Assembly: GCA_000827205.1 (NCBI GenBank)
Contig: KN832570.1
Coordinates: forward strand, 544,304 to 599,205
Length of the DNA stretch: 54,902 bases
Source: Plicaturopsis crispa FD-325 SS-3
Lineage: Eukaryota; Basidiomycota; Agaricomycetes; Amylocorticiales; Amylocorticiaceae
Direction of reading: 5' to 3'
The notes under the pieces are model-generated. The model was not told the origin of the DNA and searched no databases. It saw nothing but the letters and a program-made list of their open reading frames with translations. Position numbers and translations under genes: made by a program. Position 1 is the first letter of the stretch, and the number at the start of each line of letters is the position of its first letter. This document shows, piece by piece, positions 12,168 to 23,607 of the stretch.

Positions 12168-12870
12168 GCGTAACCGTATGCGCGGGCGACGTGTACCGTC
12201 ACAATGCGACTGTCAACTACGCACCCCCTCCTGTAGTATGTGCAAGCCAATCATGGGTAACACTGCAAGTAATGAGACATCGAAGTTAAGAGTTCCCTTC
12301 AATCATCACATGGTTGGTCTCAAGTTCAACATTGCGGCGTAGCAATATTTCACGACATTCCCGGTACCGGTACTTACTGATGGAGAAGTATGCTGCGTAG
12401 GCCGCCGACCATCCTCATGAACCTGTGCAGTGTGCACTGCACGCAAAAAGTGGTATACACGCGGACTTCTTATTTCTCGGAAGTTACAGCCGTTACCACC
12501 GGGTATTCAATCTCAAACACCCGACCTGCCATGCCACACTACATCGGATTGTCTGTTGAGGGAGAGATAGACGCCATTTCCGGGCTCCCCATTGCATATC
12601 ATTCCTGTTGGTGCAAAATGCACGGTGGATCGGACGTCTCGAGCACTCTCACTGCACTATACTCCTAGGAAACATACCGGGAGCATGAATTGCTCTCGCG
12701 GTGACCCTCTAACGCGGGATCCGAAGGACACCCTCCTGACTATTCTCTGTCCTGAAACAAGGACTTTGTGGGTGTGTTTTGACGCACTTGCTGTGTAATG
12801 TACTTAAATTGGCTGTTTTCAGGCATGGATCGATCACCCACCCCCCAGACTGCAGAACTAGTGGCCCACT
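12168..12870. other. intergenic region between tandem MFS genes
   Basis: No coding frame of credible length or family is seen. It contains the terminator region of copy 1 and the promoter of copy 2. I see no obvious leftover transporter exons, so the duplication does not appear to have left a third fragment. Confidence 0.55.
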
Positions 12871-15679
12871 ATGTCGCGCAAACTAACTATCCACGAAAAA
12901 CCGTTCAGTGTAGCGGTTGATGACTCCAGCGTGACTTTGGCGGATCCCAACGTTGATCTGTATTCGTACCACGAGAAACAGGCCGGCCGTCTCGTGGTAG
13001 ACCCTGGGTAGGCACTCTTTTTATCATACGCGACTCGAAACGCTGATGATTAAGTACGCGTAGGGAGGCGATGATTGAACTTGGCCCCGCCCTTGCATCG
13101 AAGTTGAAGCTCACAGAAGACGGCACAAAGGTCTTGTGGCCACAGCCGACAGACAGTGCCGATGACCCGCAGAACGTGTGCGATCTCACTCTCATGTTGT
13201 TGCCAGATATCCCTGATACACTCTCTAGTGGAGCTCCCGCCGAAAGGCTTTGCAGCTGTTCGTGATTACGGTACGCCGTTCACTTATGTTTCCCCCTGTA
13301 CTGCTAGCGTAATCTTGGCTACCCTCTAGCTGACGTCTATTGTGCCTGATTTCGTGTCTGGAACCGGTACGTTATCTACATGGACCATCGTGACATATAC
13401 CTCACTTTCCATGAACAGGAATTGCGTCCATATTTGCCCTCGCCAAAGAGTTTGACACTACGACAGGCGTAATCAACAACCTCACCTCCAAGTGGGTAGT
13501 CAACGTTCCTCTTGACCTACTCTGCTAAGAAATATGCAGCTGGAGCATATTTTTGATCGGTTAGTCCTTCAAACTGCATTTATGGTGTTTAAGTCTCAGG
13601 AACAGTCTTTCATAGGATGGGGCGGCCTGTTCGCCATCATACTCATGCGTCGCTATGGACGTCTTCCAATATTATTCTGGTCCCAGGCGAGTCGCTAGTA
13701 TCATGCTATAATTCTCGCTATAGAAGCTCACAGCAGGAATTTCTCTATTACAGGCTCTTGCGTTAGCGTTCCTCATTGCACAAACACTTGCTCCCAATTT
13801 AAAGACTTTTGCCGGTAAGGCAGTTTGATTCATTTATAAAATGCGAAGTTGCTGGTACTCATTGGCGCGGTCATTCTAGCTATGAGATGCTTGACGGGAT
13901 TCTTCGGGTAAAACATACGGCGCGTCCAATCACCAGACACTGACCGTCTGCATTGTAGTACTTGTCCACAGGTCACGGTGAGTCGTTCCAAGCTGTGCCC
14001 ACCGGCTATACAAGTACTCACTGCCACAACATCTATCAGGGTCTCTATGTCGTGACGGATATATTCCCCTTCCATCTTCAGGCTAAAAAAGTGAGTCACA
14101 CAATCATGCAGATGCCAATCAAAAGTGCTGAGGGCATCCGTTTCACATAGCTGAATATATGGACGACGGGTAAATGTCACCTTTTAAATTCGAAGACCCA
14201 GTGATTGACACCACCGGCAAAGGGTTCATATTCTCTCCGTTCCTCAGTCCATTTGTCTTCGGATTTCTAGTCGCTCGTGCAAGGTGTGTCAAATAAGTAT
14301 AACGTCGCTGAACCGCTGGCCGTCTAACTTCTACCTACCACTTAGCTGGCGATGGGCGTATGGGACCGCTGCCATCTATAACTTTGTTGTCCTCGTTCTC
14401 ATCGTTCTGTTCCTCGAAGAGACGTGCGTCAGTTCATATTTGCTCCCGACTTCGTGGACTTACGCGATATCTGGTGCATCAGGATGTACGATCGGACACT
14501 CAAGCCCCTTCCTCCTCCACGGCCGCGCGGCCTTCGGTATCGCCTTGAGACACTCATAGGCGTCACTGGCGCGAGAATGGCCAAATACCGTTCGTCGTGG
14601 AAAGAAGTGTGCTTCGCCTCCCCGAAGGTGTTTTTCAAGCCGCACGTTTTCGCCATTTTATTATACCAGGTCAGTCCCTTTGATCAGAGTCTGTGTCACC
14701 GGAGCTGATCCTCCGTCCCCCATGTAGGCACCGTTATTTGGGTTTGCCATTGGTGTCAATGTAAGTCCAAAATTATATTTTGCCTTGCTGAGGATACTGA
14801 GGGCGAACCTCGCTGTAGACGACTAACGCAGTTTTGCTTGGAACACCTCCGCCAGTGGGGTTCGGTTTCAGCACGGACGTAGTCTCTGGCCTATATGCGA
14901 CGCCTGTTGTGGCGGTGATGCTCGGTGCCCTTCTACAGTCTTTCTTGAACGAATGGATCATGAACCTCAGCATCCGCAGAAACAACGGTGTTTTCGAAGC
15001 GGAGAACCGTTTGTGGTGCGTAGTACCATCTCCTCAGCTGCTTGACGGAGGGTTGACCTCGTCTTTCCTTAGGGCGTGCTACATCGCAGTTCCGCTGTAC
15101 GTGTGCGGATTCTTGCTTCTAGGCGCTGCGCTCGAGAAACGACTGGGAACCGTAGCTATCATCCTCGGATGGGGGATTGCGCAGATAGCTATCACGATTA
15201 ACGCCGTCGCAGCTTGTGAGGCACATCTCTCCCTTTGCCCGTGTCTACGGCTATCTGACGCTCACTACAGACGCGTATTGCAACGACTGTTTCCCGAAAA
15301 ACAAGGGAGAAGTCAGTGCCCTAGTCAATCTGACGCGCACAATGGGAGGTATGCGTTACCGTACTAGTGCAGATTTTCTACCGTCGGCTCATTCTCTATG
15401 TCAGGATTTGCGGTCGCCTATTTTCAAGTTCCCTGGACTACCAAGAGTGGTGCAATGCAGACGTTCGGCATCGAGGCTGCGTGAGTCGTTGACCTCTATA
15501 GTGTTTGAAAGCGAGCCCATGGCTAACACGCGTACCTGTGCAGAATCGTCGCGGCAATGTTCCTGCTCATAGTGCCGGTCGTACAATTGAAAGGAAGATA
15601 TCTCCGGGTCAGTCCGTGCGCTGGTATTTCTTCAACATTGCTGATGTATATTGGACAGAAATACTACTCGATGGATTGA
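12871..15679 (+). CDS. major facilitator superfamily transporter, tandem copy 2
   Basis: A paralogue of the preceding gene, with the same exon order and most intron positions. ATG 12871 (MSRKLTIHEKP) leads to DLYSYHEKQAGRLVVDPG. Further exons carry ASKLKLTEDGTKVLWPQPTD, TTTGVINNLTS, RRYGRLPILFWSQ, GTCPQVT, YVVTDIFPFHLQAKK, SWRWAYGTAAIYN, GFGFSTDVVSGLYATP, RRNNGVFEAENRLW and NDCFPKNKGEVSALVNLTRTMGG. The end is GRYLR spliced to KYYSMD, stop 15677-15679. Every exon I could align to copy 1 is open, so both copies look functional. The N-terminal 30 residues and the central loop differ most. Role is inferred from the MFS fold only; substrate unknown. Confidence 0.85.
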
Positions 15680-16459
15680 CGGCTATGTCATCTATGCTCG
15701 AGCTACCGTGTCAATATTTATGAGGACGCGACGTTGCAATAATTTAGATTTGTGGTACCTTACCTTGATGGTGACTACCAATGGACAATAATCACTATTA
15801 TTCACTTAAAATCCAGACCAATGCTAATTGCAAGCGGGATTGCGTGCCGAGAGTCCAGGCAAGCGACATATACTGGACGTTGGCGACGGGTAGCTTCATC
15901 TGTGCGAGCGACGGGTATCAGTAACGAGTGAGGGTAGACGCGTGAACGTACTGCGATGCACTTGACTCCCCGCAGCTCGAACGGCGAGGGATTGGTGTAG
16001 TCACGTTCGGAAATATGCCTCAGGAGCTAGGCAGCGCCAAGTAGCAACTCACATTGTATCAAGTGCTCTCGTGCGGAGTGGGGATGACTAGCACTGCGCG
16101 ATCATGGCTCAAGATTACCTACGGTATTGTGAATGCTTGCGAGTCTGTGATCTTGGTTCGCCGAGTTGTAGACGCATTGGCAGGATGAATAAGCACATTG
16201 AGCGAACACAAGACAAGGCAGACTGGCAAAAACGGCAAATGAATTCCATAGTAGACCAGTCAGGATTTGGAGAACATCGCAATTATAGCACGGAGCTGTG
16301 GGGATCGGATGGCCTTCGATCGGGTATGTTACAAGGTAAGTCGGATAAGCCATGGTCATAGGTCCATGACAGATTATTTGTGCTACAAAATACAGACAGG
16401 AATAAGCTATGGTGCAGAGAAGGGAAGATGCAGGGACGTTACCACAACGAAGTGCGCGG
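15680..16459. other. no recognisable gene
   Basis: 3' flanks of MFS copy 2 and of the convergent uS8m gene. Frames here are short and show no family signature. Confidence 0.55.
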
Positions 16460-16927
16460 TCATCTTGCCCTACAAATGACCTCGCCATCCAAGCCAAGCT
16501 GCAGCGCCTCCCTCGCCTCTAACCACTCGTGTTCTTTCACCCTAGTCCGCACCACGCAAACCTCGCCCATGCCCAGCGGCCGAATCACGCCCGCGGCGCG
16601 CCCACTGGCGAGTGCCCTGATTCCCCGCAAGTCCAGCCAGACTTTCTTGCTCGGCATGCTGACGAGCTCCATGGCGCTGAGGACTGGCCGGTCATCGCGG
16701 TATTTTAAGTCCGCCCATATGCGCTGTTGCGCAGGGGAAGGGGCTTGCAAAAAAGCCTCTGGCGATGCGGCTGCAGGTGTGCCGCGCGAGAGTGAAGACA
16801 GGAATCCGGCGCGCAGGAGAATAGATAGAATTCCGAGATTTTGGGAGGTATGTGGGACGCAGACCGAGGCGTGTCGTGCCCGGAAAGCGTTTTGGAGATG
16901 CGAACAGAGGTCGTGAGGCAGCGGCAT
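16460..16927 (-). CDS. mitochondrial small-subunit ribosomal protein uS8m
   Basis: A 155-residue intronless frame, the usual size for fungal mitochondrial S8. The bacterial-type S8 order is visible: an N-terminal MPLPHDLCSHLQNAFRARHA helix followed by VSVPHTSQN-like VCVPHTSQNLGILSILLRAG, a middle DLKYRDDRPVL strand, and a C-terminal half with KKVWLDLRGIRALASGRAAG, GMGEVCVVRT and the closing LGLDGEVICRAR, equivalent to the bacterial GGEVLC-type end. It binds the central domain of small-subunit rRNA and is needed for early 15S assembly; it acts in the mitochondrial matrix. Start ATG 16925-16927 matches the family start. It is one of very few intron-free genes in the window. Confidence 0.85.
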   Translation of the reverse strand: MPLPHDLCSHLQNAFRARHASVCVPHTSQNLGILSILLRAGFLSSLSRGTPAAASPEAFLQAPSPAQQRIWADLKYRDDRPVLSAMELVSMPSKKVWLDLRGIRALASGRAAGVIRPLGMGEVCVVRTRVKEHEWLEAREALQLGLDGEVICRAR

Positions 16928-18380
16928 TATGGGTTCGTTGTAGAGGACAAGGAGGAGACACGGAAATTATTTGGACAAACCACGTTGCCACGTGGCATGT
17001 GGCGTCGCGGTCCAGCGCCGCGCCGCGAAGATCCAGTTTATCCTTGCCACGACCACCAGTAAGTAGCTTGCTAGTAACGCATTGGAATTATGGTTCAATC
17101 TCTGCAGGAGCTATAGGTTTGCATGTGCGCAGATGTCGTGCAGATGTCCGTAGCGTTTTCGAACACCGTTGGCGCCCTACTGCGAGTGAGTCTATACTCA
17201 TTTTAGGCGCGTACTGCACCGAAGTTAACACTCGTCAAGGTCCTCGACACGATTTGGGGAGAGCACAACATGTGTTTGCCAATTTGCGCTCGATGCCCCG
17301 TAGCGTGCATGTCCCAGAAGAAGGCTATGACACGGACCTATCGTCGTCGGCACATACTTAAGATGCCTTGCAATGTATTGTGGCTTCAAACGGCTACATG
17401 CTCCATGATTCGGAAAATTCCATGACACGCTCACGAGGCAGGCTTAAAAATTGAGGGGTAGGTTCGTTCTCTTTCCCTGCGTCCCCTTCGCCCTCTGACA
17501 TCTCTCGCAGTTGTGCGGGCAACCTCACCTCCTCTATGCCCAAAGGACTCACATCTGCATCACGGTGGATAACATGAATGCGATAAACCTACGGCGCTCG
17601 AAAGTACCAACATGGGTGAGCACTGTTCCATTGTACGATTTTGCCTTGATATCCAGCCCTTCCTCCGTGGGGTGCATATCTGCTGCTGAGGGACCTATCT
17701 ATCCCTGGCTTTGACCCAGCTGTAAGGCCTCCACTGGAATGCTTGTGAGTGGATCTTCATAGTGTCTGAACCCTTGTTTATTGATGATTCCATCTAATGC
17801 TAATTGTACAGACCATGCAACACACCAGGACTTTCACTGATATTTTGTCCTGGACTGTATTGTTCATGGCTGTATCGTATGGGTACACACATGGACAATA
17901 CAGTCTATGGCAAAGTACCGGTGAGATATTTTCACCGGTCTCTCTGCCACACTTACTTGGTCTGGAATGTGAGCTTTCCGTGTTTCTGTCTCCGTAGCTT
18001 GTAATTCCTCCTTAGCATTCATTTTTTGCAGTGGAATGAACTCTTATGATGGTGCACCAAGTGTACTTTGAATGTGCTTAAGCACGGGGATGGTTTAATG
18101 AACATTTGCGACATCGACACTTCCGACTAGCGTTTGCCGTCGTCGGTACGTATATCGTTCATGGTGTTGGTTGCATTATTTTATTGGCTAATCGTGGGTC
18201 ACTCAACAGATTCGCATCCGCAGGCGCGACATCATGACCGCAACGCAATCATTTTACAAAATATATCTAGCAATATAAGGCTCCATGCAAGGATAAGAAT
18301 TCAATCGTGACCGAGCGCTCATCGCATAAAATAACTACATTAATTAAGAGGAAAACTTGTGTCGTGCCTCCGCAGGTGCC
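16928..18380. other. unassigned region; possible degraded or unrecognised gene on + strand
   Basis: Between 17.45 and 18.05 kb the plus strand has a promoter-like CTTAAAAATTG/CT-rich stretch, donor-like GTGAGC/GTGAGT sites and hydrophobic frames (for example DILSWTVLFMAVSYGYTHGQ at about 17840-17900). I could not connect these into an open, recognisable protein. The candidate exon join near 17620-17660 runs into a stop. It may be a pseudogene or a gene whose splicing I misread. Confidence 0.3.
17853..17905. repeat. 16-bp inverted repeat (hairpin)
   Basis: GACTGTATTGTTCATG (17853-17868) is matched in inverted orientation by CATGGACAATACAGTC (17890-17905) with one mismatch and a 21-base loop. 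It lies in an unassigned region. Confidence 0.7.
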
Positions 18381-19627
18381 TCACAGTTCGCCCGACTCGG
18401 CAACCTTTCGAGTGGTCTCCTCTGCACTTCCAGCGGCGCTCATACTTGTCATGGACACCGCTATCTCCTCCCGAGGGTTCACTCTCCTAAAGCTAATTGG
18501 GCGGCTGTCATCGAAAGTGGTGTACCGCGCCTCCCTTGCCGTGTCGACTAAGACTCGGATAATGACCAGCAGGAAAGTGGAACCGTTTATATGGGGAAGC
18601 TGGCAACGGAGGTGTTGGTTAACTGGACCGAGAATAACGCAAAGAATGATATTACCGCATACGATAAGGGAATAGATGCTAGAGATTCAACGGCAAATGT
18701 GAATGTAAATGCGAAGATGAATGCAGCGTTGAGGGCACCGCTCTCGATTATAACCAATAAAATCGGAGTCAGACTCTTCGCGTGAATGTCCAGGTTTCTT
18801 CGAGACCGCCTATCAACGCTCCAGATCTTGAACGCGAGGCATGCTTTGAGATAATGGTGTTATTGCAGATCACAAAGGAAGACACATAGCATGACAGTGA
18901 TGCGCTTACCAGTAGCAATGACATTAGTGCATAGACTCAAGACGAACGTTCCAGTAAGCCACCGGGATAGCGTCTGTGGATCATTCACAACAGTGCTGTG
19001 GTTACCCAACAGAGACACGAATCGAAATCCGCAGGCTAATTGGTTTGGATTAAAAGTTGATTGGCGGGAATCCTATCGCTAGAAGGGTACTGACCAAGGC
19101 TTCCAGCGGTGAGAATGATTGGCGCAAGTACCACCTCAATACGTCTCCTCCAAACAATCCAGCATCGATAAATCTAGCGCGGTAAGCCGTTAAAAAGAAA
19201 AAGCGTGAAATTGACATTGGGTACAGACCACAAAGAAATCACCGAGCCATATAACGCCACAACCGATGAGGCCTTTTGGAATAGTATATGACCCCAGGAG
19301 GAAAGCGTCCCGTTCACTTCGTGATTCGGTCTTCACAAAAGCAATAAACAGACTTTTGGAGTCAACGATGAGTCTGGCAGTGGAGAGCAGAAATATCGCC
19401 CCCACTGTGACAATTAAGGGCCACCACGTCCGCTCTTTGATTTTCTTTTGAGCAACGAGCAAGTACCCGACAAGGGATAGCATTGACACAAAGATCCCTG
19501 TGTAATGTGGGATTTATAAAAAAAAAATCAGTGGTATTTCATGGTCCAAGGAATGGAAGATCGTACCATAGAGGATGTTCTCCACAATAAGTCCTGCAAG
19601 ATGAGCTGCATCGTAACTCGATGACAT
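18381..19627 (-). CDS. multi-pass membrane protein of an Agaricomycete-expanded family
   Basis: Function unknown. ATG 19625-19627 starts MSSSYDAAHLAGLIVENILYG, then a phase-compatible intron and GIFVSMLSLVGYLLVAQKK. The next segments are PLIVTVGAIFLLSTARLIVD, GLIGCGVIWLGDFFVV spliced to IYRCWIVWRRRIEVVLAPII (the YRCWIVW box typical of this family), CTNVIATG, and SLTPILLVIIESGALNAAFIF. A 56-nt intron (GTAATATC...TTGCCAG) leads to a last exon FLLVIIRVLVDTAREARY ending in a hydrophilic Ser/Glu-rich tail, stop 18381-18383. About seven hydrophobic segments are visible. The layout (short extracellular N-terminus, seven helices, cytosolic tail) resembles fungal seven-helix membrane proteins often left as hypothetical; a receptor-like role is only a guess. 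Confidence 0.75.
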
Positions 19628-21788
19628 CGTATAGAAAAGAATGCGCCGTCACTTCTGGAATGAAGGGGTGTTTTGACTGGTGCTACCAGTGGGCTTTCAA
19701 GTCATATAGTTTCTACGATTGCGCCCGCAGCGTCAATTCAGCGCTTCGATACGAGACTAACACGGGTAGCGGTTACCGTGGTAAGCACGCAATGGGAAAC
19801 GATTGCTGTAGATGGAAACCACCTGGAGTTGAGTGGCCCTGTCATAGGCGATGTACAATTGACATCGTATGGATGGCCGGGTTGGGTTATCGGAGTCATC
19901 GCCCATGAACGGTTCAACAGTCCCCCTGTGGCCAATAGAGATTATTGTACCATACTAAGCACTGGTCGAGAAGGCCTACAAGATATGCCGCATTTTAACC
20001 TTATTCCGAGGCAGTTTTTCTGAACAGGATAGGACTCACAGTTGGAAAAAGAATACTCTGACGAGCGTAGATCTTCCAAGTCATAAGTATGGCATGCTCG
20101 CGCCCATAGCGTCAGTCCTGTACTTCGACATATGAGATCGCGATCGTTAACGCGTCTAGCCCTCGAAGGATCGTACGGCGCTAAGGAGCGGCAGCCTCTG
20201 TAGATGGCCATTCCAGTTTCAGTCATTCTATTTTGTCAGTCGAACGTTTGACTGAACTCACAGCAACACTTGAGTCTTGACGACAGCAGATGACGGTGAA
20301 GCTCGTGTTTCATGCCTGAAGACCCGATGTTGCTCTTCCAAGAGCACAGGCCTCTTCCGGCCAGCTCTACAGCTTCCGTAGGTATCAAGGCGCCAAGCTG
20401 AGCGCACAACAGAAGTTATGAAGCACCCGAGTCAGAGTGCGAGGCTAGCTAGGCAAGTTTCGTCGACCAAGGTTGAGTCCTTCGGAAAGTAGCAGATTTT
20501 TGGCAATGTAATACATTCATGGTGTGCGTCGACCGGAAAACACGGCCATGAAATCTGAAGGCAGATAAGTAGCCAGTGCACTAGGTGAATTCAAGCAAAC
20601 AGTTTTGCAATGGAGGAACATGGGAAGCTTAAGGGAAGGAATCAATCTTACTCGGACCGTCGCGCGCTTCGATTGAATATTGAAATCTAATCTTAGGATC
20701 CACTCTTCTCTTCCTCCCACCACATCGTTCATCTTGCTCGAGACAAGTTCAAGGAGAAACACAAGTTTCAGCACTTTCAAGGCGCTTTCGATAGCGGCAA
20801 GCTAGCCTTATTACAACGAGGCTACCGTGGCGTTCAATGGAATACGGTGCCAGGTGAGCACTGATTGCCGCTGTACATTTGAACTGCATGTCTGATTCCG
20901 TCGACCGAGTCGCCAGCACCAAAAACGAACTCGCGCATTCATTGCTCCAGTTGAAGACTAGTCGGGACTTCAGGTACGGGCAGAATGACTAGCCGGCTGG
21001 CAAGATATAAGTAGCTATCGAAGTGAGCGTCACCGCGTGAGACCATGCCCCCGTTCACGGCAAGCACATTCTACTGTAAGGCGTTCACTGGTTGAGCTGA
21101 AACCTACCTGACTGTTACATTCTCAGCCCAGGCGTCAAAACATATCATCAGGCTATACCATATTCGCAAGGTTTGATCGGTGCCCAGTCTGGCGGCCAAC
21201 ATATTGACCTCGATAATCGTCGAGTTCCATCTTGGGAACTGGGTCCTATTCCTCCCCGCACGCATCGTTGGTTAAAGAAGCCCTCTGGTAACTAGATTTC
21301 CACCTGATACACGGACATATGAGGCTTTATTGACGATATTGTATTCAAAGGTGGATTCTGTACGCCTATGGCCACTGCGCGTTCTTGATCTCCAGCTGCC
21401 GGCGGAACTTCTGCTCGACAACACAAGCTACGGTGAACAGCAGACGCCGGGTCAAAAGCATCCGTGCATTTTTGCTAATGATTAAGCTAGATGTGCTCTT
21501 GTCGACTAAACTGGTCTGCACAGGCCGCCGTCCTGCCAGTGCTTGATGTGCACATCGGAATGTAGTAGGTTGTCCAAAATGTATTTTTTGTGGCGTCTAT
21601 GCCACGAAGATTTGAATGTGTTTTACATTTGCGTTATCAGTGCGTTATCCGAATATTTCCAAGTGTGTAGGTGCAGTATACATATCGACAGTAGAGGAGG
21701 GAAAGCCCATGGCGCCCACCGCCAAGAACAAAGCAACATAGAATGCGAAGCCGTCACGAGCATGTCAGGTAGACGACGAAGCATACCC
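19628..21788. other. 2.2-kb region without recognisable gene
   Basis: Frames are short (the longest, on the minus strand at 20517-20780, is 87 codons), with no motif I recognise and no convincing exon chain. It includes the promoter of the membrane-protein gene at its left edge. Confidence 0.5.
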
Positions 21789-23607
21789 TTAGTATTTAGA
21801 AAGAACAACGTCGTGGATCCACTCCCGGAAGATCTTCGTGTACAGATCCAGCTGCTCCTGTGTGTGGAATTTCCGCGCGGTGTTGAAGTAGAAGCTGAGG
21901 CGCTCGTTGTACTGCCAGACGATGGGGACGAGCAGGGGATGCGTGTTGCGGATGGAGTGGTTGAGCTGCGTGACGGAGAGCTCCTTGTTGACGCCGGGGA
22001 GGTACTTGTTCAGGATGTCCATCTGCTTGTAGTCACCAATGGACGACACCATCAGCGCGCGCATATCGAGCGCGGCGTCATTGTGTGAGGCAAGGGAAGC
22101 GTGCTTCTCCGCCTCGCGCGCGTGAAGAGCCTCGAAGGAGGTCTGGTGGACGACACTTATAAATTCGTGCAATCAAGACATACTGGTGAGACGTAACTCA
22201 CCGGAATGCCAGCCTGTGCGGCGCCACTAACGGCGACAACACCGTCCCATATAGCGTCGTCTGAGACTTCGCGGATGACCTTCTTCGACGACTTGTCGAA
22301 CTTGACAGCCTTACGCAACGCGTTCATGTCCCACACCATCGACGTGCCGTCCACAGCAAACAGAGGAGTTCCGTTGGGGGACTGCAACGACTTGTACCCC
22401 TCAAGCTTGTGACGCTATAGAAACGAGGCATAGTGAGTTCAGAACCAAGTTGAGAAGAATTTAGTCGACCTACGTGGTTAACAAAGGTGAAGCCAAAGAG
22501 GAAGTGTGTGGCCTGCTCGTACGCGCCAACCGTCTTCTCGTAAGTCTCTGCGTCACCAGACTCGATCGCGAGCCGCAGGGCGGTCTCGGTCTCGGCGAGT
22601 GCCAGAAATGCGTGCATGAGCACGGTGACGGTTCGCCCGTGCTCCTTGGCAGCTTTGCGGAATTTCTTGGTCTCCTCAGGGTCGAGGACGACGAGCGAGC
22701 CGATATTTGTGTGGTCAGTGGGCTTCGCATCTTTGTTTACTTTGACGATGGGGAGGAAGGGGATCTAAAGTACAGACTATAGTGAGTATGTGGACAGGAA
22801 AGTCAGTTTCGACACTCACAAAGCCAGGGGGAGGGGCTGGAGGGCCCTGGGTCGATTTGTCGTCGATCTCAAGACCAGTGCAGCCGGCGAGGGTAGGCGG
22901 CAAGCGGGCAGTCTCCTCACCCCACGCGAGTTTGGGAGTAGATTGGGGAGAGGCGAGGCCCTCCAGGAGGTAGTCGAAGACGTGTTCCATGAGCTTCATG
23001 AGGGACCGGGCATCGATGGCAAGATGGGGGGCAACGTAGCTGAGAGACGATTAGCTTACAGTGACTGCCGCTACATCCTCCGAGGACTTACAAAAATTGC
23101 CAATCACCCTCCTCCTTCGGCGCGGGACTGATGTGCAGCTCTACATTGTAGTGGGCGTCTGTGGGCTTCCAGTATACATCGGCGAGCTCGACATCGAAGT
23201 CGATGAGCTTTTTGGTCTCATCGTGCCACACGATGGTGCTCTCCGCCCATTTTTCGGCCTCTGCGTTGGAGGCGGGCACCTCGTACTCGAACCAGTCTGT
23301 GCCATCGGCGTGCCTGACAAGCTTGGACGCGATGGCGGGCACAAGGTGGCGGGCGCGCAACCAAGCATTGCGGAGGGGTCCCTCAAGCTCGGCACGGGTG
23401 CGCGGAGTGCCGAGCTTTACGGAGAGACCACCGGGGTACATGGTGAATCCCTCACCCTCCTGGCTGTAAAAGCGACCGCAGTTTAATCGATGAGCAAGAA
23501 TCTGAGCATCCCGCGACGTACCAGAAGTACGCGGCTTGAGCCTCGAAACCGTACAGCTTGCGCTGGAAGAGCTTTCCATCCTTGCTGGAGTGCTTGTAGT
23601 CGGCCAT
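21789..23607 (-). CDS. HXXXD-type CoA-dependent acyltransferase-like protein
   Basis: ATG 23605-23607 starts MADYKHSSKDGKLFQRKLYG. After an intron come GFTMYPGGLSVKLGTPRTRA, a WFEYEV...DVELADVYWKPTDAHYNVELH region, and the join WQFL + YVAPHLAIDARSLMKLMEHV. HLAID fits the catalytic HXXXD motif of the BAHD/condensation/chloramphenicol-acetyltransferase-fold superfamily. Next are a proline-rich GPPAPPPGF linker, SLVVLDPEETKKFRKAAKEH (a conserved internal helix before the second half-domain), TVTVLMHAFLALAETETALR, FAVDGTSMVWDMNALRKAVK, and a C-terminal exon ending REWIHDVVLSKY, stop 21789-21791. I do not see a clear DFGWG motif, as is common for fungal members. Substrate unknown; about 480 residues. 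Exons appear intact. Confidence 0.65.
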
